Notes under the pieces: generated by a model | What the model was told of the DNA's origin: nothing | Database searches by the model: none | Seen by the model: only the letters and a program-made list of their open reading frames with translations | Assembly: GCF_003626595.1 (NCBI RefSeq) | Contig: NZ_RBAK01000001.1 | Location: 124,001 to 188,000 of the forward strand | Reading direction: 5' to 3' | From: Micromonospora endolithica | GTDB taxonomy: Bacteria > Actinomycetota > Actinomycetes > Mycobacteriales > Micromonosporaceae | Length of the DNA: 64,000 bases | Program-made: the position numbers and the translations under genes | Part shown: positions 8,074 through 14,790 of the stretch, in pieces | Layout of the letters: each line of letters begins with the position of its first letter | Position numbering within the stretch: position 1 is the stretch's first letter

Positions 8074-8762
8074 CCACCGCGGACGAAGCCGCGGAGCCGG
8101 CCGAACCCGCGGAGCGGACCGAACCAGCGGAGCTAATCGGACCGGCGAAGCCGTCCGAACCGGCGGAGCTGATCGCGCCGGCGGAACCGACCGACCCGGC
8201 GGAGCGCGCGGAGCCGATCGAACCGGCGGAGCTCGCGGAACCGACCGTGCCGGCTGCGGAGCAGGCGCCCGCCACGGTCGATCAGGACTCGGACGTGGTC
8301 ATGGTCGCCGTGCCCGTCGCCTACGTCGCCCACGTCGCACGGCTGCTCGCCGAACTCGACGCCGAGGCGAAACCACGCCCCGTGCCACGAGGACCGCTGC
8401 GTCCCAAAGAGCAGCCGCCGGCCAGGCCCTGGCCGGTGGAGGACCTACGCCGACTGAGCACCGGACGCAGCCTCACCCACCGGACCGTGATCCAGGTCCT
8501 GGACGCGCTCGCGCGTCGTCCGGGGGAACTGTTGAGCAGCCCGGAGCTGGCAGCCGAGGCCGGCACCACCCGGGACAAGATCGTCGGGGCGTTCGCCGGT
8601 CTGACACGACTGCTGAAGGCGCACTACGACTTCCCGGCCCTCGGCCTGCCATTCACGCGCGTGGCGGGTGGTCCCGAAGGGCGACCGCCGGAGATGTTCT
8701 ACCGCCTCGACGAGGAACAGGCGATGCGATGGAGGCAGGCACGCGGTCTCGCCCCTGAGTGA
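8070..8762 (+). CDS. Unrecognised protein: Pro-Ala-Glu repeat plus winged-helix-like domain
   Basis: About 230 residues, start overlapping the preceding regulator stop. Residues about 8-65 are a low-complexity run of three- to four-residue units of the type EPAE, with Leu/Ile and Thr variations; it is acidic and probably extended. The C-terminal about 110 residues (RTVIQVLDALARRPGELLSS, then an ELAAEAG helix and a wing-like GRPPEMFYRL) look like a winged-helix DNA-binding domain. I do not recognise the family. Coupling to the degenerate-receiver gene suggests that the two act together. Confidence 0.7.
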   Translation: MTTADEAAEPAEPAERTEPAELIGPAKPSEPAELIAPAEPTDPAERAEPIEPAELAEPTVPAAEQAPATVDQDSDVVMVAVPVAYVAHVARLLAELDAEAKPRPVPRGPLRPKEQPPARPWPVEDLRRLSTGRSLTHRTVIQVLDALARRPGELLSSPELAAEAGTTRDKIVGAFAGLTRLLKAHYDFPALGLPFTRVAGGPEGRPPEMFYRLDEEQAMRWRQARGLAPE

Positions 8763-8807
8763 GGTCGGTGCGGCGACGTGGCCACGCAAGCACCGGCGAC
8801 ATGCTCC

Positions 8808-8874
8808 GTTCACCTGTCAGATTTATGCCTGTCGTTTTCCGTCGTGTCTGCGGTCCACCTCGCCTGCCTAGCGT
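8808..8874 (+). promoter_or_regulatory. PHO-box-like promoter of phoX
   Basis: GTTCACCTGTC (8808-8818) is a good PHO-box unit. The following 11-mer matches poorly and a second good unit was not found. TAGCGT (8869-8874) fits a TANNNT -10 about 40 nt before the ATG. Phosphate control is likely because phoX is a classic Pho-regulon gene, but the box is weaker than that of pstS. Confidence 0.55.
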
Positions 8875-8914
8875 CCCGGGTGACAACACTTCGGACCTGC
8901 TCAGGAGAGACCCC

Positions 8915-11011
8915 ATGACGGAGTTCCGGCCCTCACGCCTGTTGCCGGTCCTGACCGGCCACGGCGGGCGCAGCGCGATGACCTGCCAGTACCGCTGCGG
9001 CAACGCCTGCTCCCACCCGGCGCCCAACACCTCGGACAACCCGTACTTCGGTGACATCGCCGGGGAGGTGTCGCGCCGCGGCCTGCTGCGCGCCGGCGCC
9101 CTGGGTGCGCTGGTCGTGGGCGCCGGCAGCACCGTGGGCGCGATCGGCGTCGGCGGCGAGGCCGCCTATGCCGCACCGGCTGCCCCCGACGCCGCGGCGG
9201 CGCCGGCCGGCTCCGGTGCGCTGACCTTCAAGCCGATCCCCCCGAACACCCTGGACACGGTGATCGTGCCCAACGGCTACGACCACTCGGTCCTGCTCGC
9301 CTGGGGTGACGAGGTCGTGCCCGGCGCGCCGGCGTGGCGGGCCGACCGGCAGAGCCCGGCGGCGCAGGCCAGGCAGTTCGGGTTCAACAACGACTGGCTG
9401 GTCACCCTGCCGCTGGACCGGCGCGGCCGTCGGGCGCTGCTGGTGGTCAACCACGAGTACACCAACGAGAACCTGATGTTCCCCGGCTTCACCACCCTCG
9501 ACGCGCTCACCGTCGAGCAGATCAAGATTGCGATGGCCGCCCACGGTCTCAGCGTCGTCGAGGTCGAGCGCGTCGGCGACAGCGGCGAGTGGCGCCCCGT
9601 CGGCAAGGGCGCCCGCCGGCTCAACCGGCGGATCACCGCCTCCACGAAGATGCGGTTCACCGGTCCCGCCGCCGGCAGCCCGCTGCTGCGCACCGCCGCC
9701 GACCCGCGCGGGCTGACCGTGCGGGGTTCGCTGAACAACTGCGCCGGCGGCCTCACCCCGTGGGGCACGATCCTGTCGGGTGAGGAGAACTTCAACCAGT
9801 ACTTCGTCGGCGGCGACGGCGTCCCGGCGCAGACGAAGCCGGCGCTGGCCCGCTACGGCATCGACACCGTCAACCGGTACCCGTCGGGCTCGCGCAAGTG
9901 GGAACGGGCCGACGAGCGGTTCGACCTGACCCGCAACCCGAACGAGGCCAACCGGTTCGGCTGGATCCTCGAACTCGACCCCTACAACCCGGACTCCACG
10001 CCGCGCAAGCACACGGCGTTGGGTCGGTTCAAGCACGAGGGCGCCGAGATCATCCTGGCCAAGGATGGGCGGGTCGTGGCGTACATGGGCGACGACGAGC
10101 GGTTTGACTACCTGTACAAGTTCGTCTCCGACAAGAAGATGCGCCGCGGGAACGGCCCGGCGCAGCGCGCGCACAACATGACGCTGCTGGAGTCCGGCAC
10201 GCTGTACGTGGCGCAGTTCGAGGCGACCTCCGCCGCCGAGATCGACGGCAGCGGCACACTGCCCACCGACGGGGCGTTCAACGGCGCCGGCCGCTGGATC
10301 CCCCTGGCTCGGGGCAACCAGTCGCTGGTTGCGGGAATGACCATTGACGAGGTGCTGGTGCACACCCGGCTCGCCGCGGACAAGGTCGGCGCGACCAAGA
10401 TGGACCGCCCCGAGGACGTCGCCCCGAACCCGCGCACCGGCAAGGTGTACGCCGCGCTGACCAACAACACCCGCCGCGGCGCCGCCGGCCAGCCGGCCGC
10501 CGACGAGGTTAACCCGCGCGCCAACAACAAGCACGGCCACATCCTGGAGATCACCGAGAACAGCAGCGACAACGCCGCGGAGACGTTCACCTGGACCATC
10601 CCCATCGTCTGCGGTGACCCGACCGACCCGTCGACGTTCTTCGCCGGCTACGACAAGACCAAGGTGTCCCCGATCTCCTGCCCGGACAACCTCGACTTCG
10701 ACGCCCACGGCAACCTGTGGATCTCCACCGACGGCAACGCGCTGGGCTCCAACGACGGCCTGTTCGCCGTCCCGGTCGAGGGCCCGGAACGCGGACACGT
10801 CAAGCAGTTCCTCACCGTGCCGACCGGCGCCGAGCAGGCATCGGCGCACATCGCTCCGGACAACCGCACCGCCTTCGTCTCCGTGCAGCACCCCGGTGAG
10901 CTCGACGGCGCCAGCATCGACAACCCCGCCTCCACCTGGCCTGATGGGGACTTCGCCCGCCCGGCCGTGATCACCGTCTGGCGACTGGACGGCCGCCAGA
11001 TCGGCGCCTGA
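8915..11011 (+). CDS. phoX: PhoX-family alkaline phosphatase, Tat-exported
   Basis: About 698 residues (DUF839/PhoX). The twin-arginine segment SRRGLLRAGALGALVVGAG lies near residues 49-67 after an unusual Cys-containing N-terminus, so export folded through Tat is expected. NNCAGGLTPWGTILSGEEN holds the cysteine and acidic residues that bind the Fe-Ca cofactor in PhoX. It releases phosphate from extracellular esters for Pst. The ATG at 8915 has CAGGAGAG upstream. A strong terminator follows. Confidence 0.95.
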   Translation: MTEFRPSRLLPVLTGHGGRSAMTCQYRCGNACSHPAPNTSDNPYFGDIAGEVSRRGLLRAGALGALVVGAGSTVGAIGVGGEAAYAAPAAPDAAAAPAGSGALTFKPIPPNTLDTVIVPNGYDHSVLLAWGDEVVPGAPAWRADRQSPAAQARQFGFNNDWLVTLPLDRRGRRALLVVNHEYTNENLMFPGFTTLDALTVEQIKIAMAAHGLSVVEVERVGDSGEWRPVGKGARRLNRRITASTKMRFTGPAAGSPLLRTAADPRGLTVRGSLNNCAGGLTPWGTILSGEENFNQYFVGGDGVPAQTKPALARYGIDTVNRYPSGSRKWERADERFDLTRNPNEANRFGWILELDPYNPDSTPRKHTALGRFKHEGAEIILAKDGRVVAYMGDDERFDYLYKFVSDKKMRRGNGPAQRAHNMTLLESGTLYVAQFEATSAAEIDGSGTLPTDGAFNGAGRWIPLARGNQSLVAGMTIDEVLVHTRLAADKVGATKMDRPEDVAPNPRTGKVYAALTNNTRRGAAGQPAADEVNPRANNKHGHILEITENSSDNAAETFTWTIPIVCGDPTDPSTFFAGYDKTKVSPISCPDNLDFDAHGNLWISTDGNALGSNDGLFAVPVEGPERGHVKQFLTVPTGAEQASAHIAPDNRTAFVSVQHPGELDGASIDNPASTWPDGDFARPAVITVWRLDGRQIGA

Positions 11012-11023
11012 CCCCACCTCCCC

Positions 11024-11062
11024 GACGAGGGTGCCCTCCCCGCCAGGGAGGGCACCCTCGTC
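11024..11062 (+). terminator. Strong terminator after phoX
   Basis: A perfect 17-bp stem (11024-11040 with 11046-11062) closes on a 5-nt loop CGCCA, 12 nt downstream of the phoX stop. It isolates phoX from the following gene. Confidence 0.9.
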
Positions 11063-11154
11063 CCATATCCGCGGCCGAGCCGCAGGGCACGGGCACCGAC
11101 TCCCCCCGCCTCCCCAACCCGGCCGATCGCCGAGGCGAGGAGCAGAGTCTTCCG

Positions 11155-11577
11155 ATGGACATCGCCGCTGATCGCGGCGTGCTGCGCGCCGACTACCACG
11201 ACCGTGGGCCAGGTGCCCACTACGTCACCCTGACCGGTGCGCTGCTGGTGCGCGACGCCCGGATCGCCTGGTTGAAGCCGATCTGGCTACCGCCGGTCAG
11301 CTCGCGCACGACCTTACGCGCCTGTTGGCCCCCGCCTGGGCCACTCCGTCTCGCCGTTGATCTGACCGCGCTGCGGAACCTCGACTGCGCCGCGCTCGCC
11401 GTCCAACTGCCCGTCCGGGACTACGCGTCGTCGCTCGGCCAGCAGATCGTGATCACCGCCGCCGCCGGTGCGCCGGCACGTGTTGTGAGACTCAGCGCAG
11501 TCAACCCGCTTCTCGGCTATCCAGCGCTGCCTCCTCGGCCGGGCGGTGAGGACCCGACACGATCGAAAGCGGCCTGA
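11155..11577 (+). pseudogene. STAS-domain-like protein with a compensating double frameshift
   Basis: The open frame (140 codons) starts and ends like an anti-sigma-factor antagonist: YVTLTGALLVRDARIA at the front and LAVDLTALRNLDCAALAVQL, VVRLSAVNPLLG at the back. The central stretch (about 11270-11340) is proline- and tryptophan-rich and unlike the family. The neighbouring frame over exactly that stretch reads VEADLATAGQLAHDLTRLL, which fits a STAS helix. Two opposite single-base changes therefore seem to have scrambled about 22 codons. The phosphorylatable Ser of STAS antagonists appears as Asp/Cys (LDCAAL). It is broken or altered; the function is unknown. Confidence 0.5.
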
Positions 11578-11722
11578 CCGGTCGGGCAGGTCCCCGTGCC
11601 GACGGTGTTCGATCAACCTCAGTCTCTCTGGCCGTGACGGCGGCTCGGGTCCGTTCGGTCGCACCTGGCCGGGTACCCGAACCTGTTCACCGACATCGAG
11701 GCCGATCACGTGAGCTGCGCTC

Positions 11723-12070
11723 CTAGCAGCAGGTCGTCAGGTATGCCTGTAGGTCCGCCAGCGCCGTCATCACCCCGTCGCGGTCAGCCCGGTAGTACAC
11801 CGACTTGCCCTCACGCCGTGCCGCCACCACCCTGCCGCGTCGCAGCAGCGTCAACTGCTGCGACGCGGTGGCCTGGCTGATCCCGACCCGCTGCGCGATC
11901 TCCCCGACGGACAACTCCGCTCCCTGGGCGAACAGCATCATGATCCGTTGGCGGGTCGGGCTGCCCAGGGCCTTGAGGAACTCCTGCGTGTCCTGCGCCA
12001 GCGCCGCGTCGCCGCTGTCTGTTCCGGTCTCGGGGGTCCGGTGAGCCTGCTCGGACCTCGACTGCTCCAT
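11723..12070 (-). CDS. ArsR/SmtB-family repressor, Cys-Cys C-terminus
   Basis: About 115 residues. Winged-helix motifs ALGSPTRQRIMMLFAQGAEL and ISQATASQQLTLLRR are clear. There is no CxC in the recognition region; instead the protein ends TTCC, so a different thiolate site may sense the metalloid. The ATG at 12070 is chosen because a GGAAGG stretch lies 3-4 nt upstream; 12 further codons upstream are open. It is divergent from the ArsO-like gene across a 63-nt region that holds a near-perfect palindrome. Confidence 0.85.
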   Translation of the reverse strand: MEQSRSEQAHRTPETGTDSGDAALAQDTQEFLKALGSPTRQRIMMLFAQGAELSVGEIAQRVGISQATASQQLTLLRRGRVVAARREGKSVYYRADRDGVMTALADLQAYLTTCC

Positions 12071-12094
12071 GCCTTCCACCCTCCCCCACAAGCA

Positions 12095-12126
12095 TCGTAT
12101 TGTCATTCAACGAAATGACGATACGA
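12095..12126. promoter_or_regulatory. ArsR-type operator between divergent genes
   Basis: TCGTATTGTCATT (12095-12107) pairs with AATGACGATACGA (12114-12126) in 12 of 13 positions across a 6-nt centre. It lies between the ArsR gene at 11.7 kb and the oxidoreductase at 12.1 kb, so one bound repressor could control both. Confidence 0.75.
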
Positions 12127-12133
12127 TGATGAG

Positions 12134-13246
12134 GTGACCACCTCTACCGAACCCGTCATCATTGTGGGCGGCGGGCAGTCCGGCCTCGCCGCCGCCCGCA
12201 CGGCCCTCGCCGCACGCCTGCGACCGATCGTGCTGCAAGCCGGTGCGGAGCCGGTCGGCTCGTGGCTGGACTACTACGACAGCCTCACCCTGTTCTCCCC
12301 GGCCCGGTACAGCGCGCTGCCCGGCATGGCCTTCGACGACGGCGACCCGGACCGCCACCCGACCCGCGACGAGGTCGTGGCGTACCTGCGCCGCTACGGC
12401 GAAGGCATCGACGCCGACATCCGCACCGGCGTGCGCGTCACCGCCGTGCATTCGCGCCCCGGCGGCGGCTACCTGGTCCGCACCGGCGCCGGCGACGAGA
12501 TCGCGGCGGCGGGCGTCGTCGCGGCCAGCGGCTCCTTCGCCAACCCCTACCTACTGGTGCTGCCCGGCCGGGACGGCTACACCGGCGAGGTTCGCCACGT
12601 CGCGCACTACCGCCGCCCCGAGCCCTACGCGGGCAGGCGGGTCGTGGTGGTCGGTGCCGGGAACTCCGCGATCCAGGTCGCCTACGAACTGGCCCCGCAC
12701 GCGCAGGTCACCCTGGCGACCCGGGCACCGGTCCAGTTCGTGCCCCAGCGCATCCGCGGCCGGGACCTGCACCACTGGCTGCACGTCACCGGCACCGACC
12801 GCCTGCCCCGATCCGTGCTCACCCGGCTGATCCGCCACGCCGCCGTCCTGGACACCGGCGCCTACCGCGGGGCCATCTCCTGCGGGCAGCTCGCCCGCCG
12901 GGAGATGTTCACCACCTTCACCTCCGACGGCGTCACCTGGCCCGACGGGACGTCCGAGCCGGTCGACGCGGTGATCTTCGCGACCGGCTACCGTCCGCAC
13001 CTCAACTACCTCTGGCCCCTGCCCGGTGCCGTTGCGGCCAACGGCTCGCCCCACCAGGCAGGTGGCGTCTCCACGACCCATCCCGGGCTGGTCTACCTGG
13101 GACTGGAGTTCCAGCGCTCGTTCGCGTCGAACACCCTGCGCGGCGTCGGCCGCGACGCCGCGCACGTCGTCGCCGCCCTGGCCGAGCGCGGGTCGGCGCG
13201 AACGCGACGCGCAAGCCTCACGAAGCAGGCGTCGACTCGACGGTGA
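12134..13246 (+). CDS. arsO: ArsO-like FAD-dependent monooxygenase
   Basis: 370 residues. Two dinucleotide-binding folds: IIVGGGQSGLAAA at the N-terminus (FAD) and VVVVGAGNSAIQVAYELA around residue 170 (NADPH). FATGYRP is the ATG-type motif of flavin monooxygenases. Such proteins occur in arsenic clusters as ArsO, but the reaction there is poorly defined. The GTG at 12134 has a purine-rich GATGATGAG upstream. Its last 29 nt overlap the end of the convergent ArsR gene. Confidence 0.8.
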   Translation: MTTSTEPVIIVGGGQSGLAAARTALAARLRPIVLQAGAEPVGSWLDYYDSLTLFSPARYSALPGMAFDDGDPDRHPTRDEVVAYLRRYGEGIDADIRTGVRVTAVHSRPGGGYLVRTGAGDEIAAAGVVAASGSFANPYLLVLPGRDGYTGEVRHVAHYRRPEPYAGRRVVVVGAGNSAIQVAYELAPHAQVTLATRAPVQFVPQRIRGRDLHHWLHVTGTDRLPRSVLTRLIRHAAVLDTGAYRGAISCGQLARREMFTTFTSDGVTWPDGTSEPVDAVIFATGYRPHLNYLWPLPGAVAANGSPHQAGGVSTTHPGLVYLGLEFQRSFASNTLRGVGRDAAHVVAALAERGSARTRRASLTKQASTRR

Positions 13247-13595
13247 GCAGTGCCGCGAGCTGGCGCAGGACCGCCGGCCGGGCCCGGTAGTACACCCACG
13301 TGCCGCGCCGCTCGGCGTCGACGAGGCCGGCCTCGCGCAGCGCCTTGAGGTGATGCGAGATCGTCGGACCGGTCAGCTCGAACGCCGGTGTCAGGTCGCA
13401 GACGCACGCCTCCCCGCCCTCGGCGGAGGCGATCATCGACAACAGCCGCAGCCGTACCGGGTCACCGAGGGCCTTGAACGCCGGCGCGAGCACCGCGGCG
13501 GCCTCCGCCGGCACCCGCCGCTGCGCCAGCGGCGCGCAACAGGGGGCGTCGGCGTCCAGTTCGACGAGCGCGAGAGGCGACGCTTGTTTCAACAT
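13218..13595 (-). CDS. arsR: ArsR-family repressor with N-terminal Cys pair and CVC motif
   Basis: 125 residues. DAPCCAP near residues 19-20 and GEACVCDLTP near 63-65 give the three-cysteine As(III) site known from corynebacterial-type ArsR proteins, where N-terminal cysteines from one subunit join the one near the DNA-binding domain. TGPTISHHLKALREAGLV is the recognition helix. A palindrome lies just upstream. It faces a small Cys-pair protein gene, which it may control together with itself. Confidence 0.88.
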   Translation of the reverse strand: MLKQASPLALVELDADAPCCAPLAQRRVPAEAAAVLAPAFKALGDPVRLRLLSMIASAEGGEACVCDLTPAFELTGPTISHHLKALREAGLVDAERRGTWVYYRARPAVLRQLAALLTVESTPAS

Positions 13596-13614
13596 GCCTC
13601 TAGGTTGACATCCC

Positions 13615-13643
13615 TCTAACCAACGTGCAACTCTCTGGTTAGA
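13615..13643. promoter_or_regulatory. Palindromic operator upstream of the 13.2-kb arsR
   Basis: TCTAACCA (13615-13622) and TGGTTAGA (13636-13643) form a perfect 8-bp inverted repeat with a 13-nt spacer, about 20 nt upstream of the arsR start and 40 nt upstream of the divergent small gene. Confidence 0.65.
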
Positions 13644-13681
13644 CAGACATCAAGACAGCCGCCGAGGGAAAGGGCAGCAGC

Positions 13682-13831
13682 ATGTTCCACGTCACGGGTC
13701 GGCCGAACAGGCGCACTGCGGATGTCCGGTTCTGCGACTCCTGCGCCGAGGTCACGACGAGCAGGCAGCGGGCCGAGCGCCGCTACGACCGCGCCCGTAC
13801 GGCCGTGTACGCGGCCATCGGCCCGCGATAG
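13682..13831 (+). CDS. 49-residue CxxC protein in the arsenic cluster
   Basis: A short ATG-TAG frame with GAGGGAAAGGG upstream as ribosome site. The product has one pair of cysteines, RFCDSCAEV, followed by a basic helix (RQRAERRYDRARTAVYAAIG). Codon third positions are GC-rich as in real genes here. It starts about 40 nt from an ArsR operator and is divergent from that repressor. I do not recognise the family. A thiol- or metal-binding role is inference from the cysteines and context. Confidence 0.6.
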   Translation: MFHVTGRPNRRTADVRFCDSCAEVTTSRQRAERRYDRARTAVYAAIGPR

Positions 13832-13854
13832 CCGGCCGAGACCGGCTAGACTCA

Positions 13855-13872
13855 ATCGCCTATCGGCGATAG
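13855..13872. promoter_or_regulatory. Operator upstream of the 13.9-kb ArsR
   Basis: Two overlapping perfect inverted repeats: ATCGCC/GGCGAT (13855-13870) and CTATCG-G-CGATAG (13860-13872), 18-36 nt before the start codon. Probable autoregulatory ArsR site. Confidence 0.6.
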
Positions 13873-13890
13873 ACGATCGAGGGCAAAAAC

Positions 13891-14217
13891 GTGGACGAGC
13901 TACTGGATCGGGCGACCGCGCAGACGTACGCGTCGTGGTTCCGGGCCCTCGCCGACCCGACCCGGGTGCAGATCGTCGAGTACCTGGCCCGCCACGCCCG
14001 GCCCATGAGCGTGGGCGAGATCGTCGCCGCCGTCGGCCTTGCGCAGTCCACCGTCTCCCAGCACCTGAAGATCCTCACCGAGGTGCGCTTCGTCCTCGTC
14101 GAGCCGGTCGGTACCGCCCGGCACTACCACATCAACGACGCCTGCGTCGACTGCTTCCCCTCCGCCGCCGACGTCGTCATGGGCCGACCCGCCCCGAGCC
14201 CGAACGGAGCCTGCTGA
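13891..14217 (+). CDS. ArsR/SmtB-family repressor with C-terminal CxxC
   Basis: 108 residues starting at GTG with GAGGG upstream. ALADPTRVQIVEYLARHARP and AQSTVSQHLKILTEV define the winged helix. Metal ligands are probably in DACVDCFPS near residues 87-90 plus the last residue Cys, a third arrangement different from the other two ArsR proteins nearby. Its stop overlaps the start of the acetyltransferase (TGATG), so the pair forms a two-gene operon. Confidence 0.85.
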   Translation: MDELLDRATAQTYASWFRALADPTRVQIVEYLARHARPMSVGEIVAAVGLAQSTVSQHLKILTEVRFVLVEPVGTARHYHINDACVDCFPSAADVVMGRPAPSPNGAC

Positions 14218-14714
14218 TGGCCGACCTCACCGTCCGCCCCATGACAGCCGACGACGCCCCGCCGGTCCTGGCCATCTACCAGGCCGGCCTCGACGGCGGC
14301 CACGCTAGCTTCGAGACCACCGCACCCACCTGGGCCGCGTTCGACGCCGGCAGGCTGCCCGACCACCGCCTCGTGGCGGCCGACGCGCGCGGCCCGGTGG
14401 TCGGCTGGGTCGCGGTCTCGCCGACCTCGACCCGCGCCGTGTACGCGGGCGTGGTGGAACACTCCGTCTACGTGGACCCCGCCGCCCGCGGCCGTGGCGT
14501 CGCCCGGCTGCTGCTGGACGCGCTCGTCGCCTCCACCGAGGCGGCCGGCATCTGGACGATCCAGTCCGGCGTCTTCGGCGAGAACGCCGCCAGCCTCGCC
14601 CTGCACCAACGGGCCGGCTTCCGGGTCATCGGTGTCCGAGAACGGGTCGCGCGCCACCACGGCCGGTGGCGCGACGTCGTCCTGCTCGAACGGCGCAGCC
14701 CCGCCATCACCTGA
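14217..14714 (+). CDS. arsN: GNAT N-acetyltransferase, ArsN/PAT-like
   Basis: About 165 residues of the phosphinothricin-acetyltransferase subgroup of GNAT: N-terminal VRPMTADDAPPVLAIYQAGL, acetyl-CoA loop ARGRGVARLLLDALV, and NAASLALHQRAGFRVIGV. In ars clusters this type (ArsN1) acetylates the organoarsenical antibiotic arsinothricin, a glutamate mimic like phosphinothricin. That substrate is inferred from the co-transcribed ArsR and the surrounding ars genes. A general PAT function cannot be excluded. Confidence 0.75.
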   Translation: MADLTVRPMTADDAPPVLAIYQAGLDGGHASFETTAPTWAAFDAGRLPDHRLVAADARGPVVGWVAVSPTSTRAVYAGVVEHSVYVDPAARGRGVARLLLDALVASTEAAGIWTIQSGVFGENAASLALHQRAGFRVIGVRERVARHHGRWRDVVLLERRSPAIT

Positions 14715-14790
14715 CCACCCCTCGGTCCTAGGCACCGGGGCCGCCGTCTACCTGTTTGATTCGACAGTTCTCGACACAGAGGAGTTTCCG

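Noticed and set aside
8933..11017. 694-codon minus-strand frame opposite phoX
   Set aside because: Composition typical of an antisense frame in high-GC DNA; phoX on the plus strand has signal peptide, motifs and terminator.
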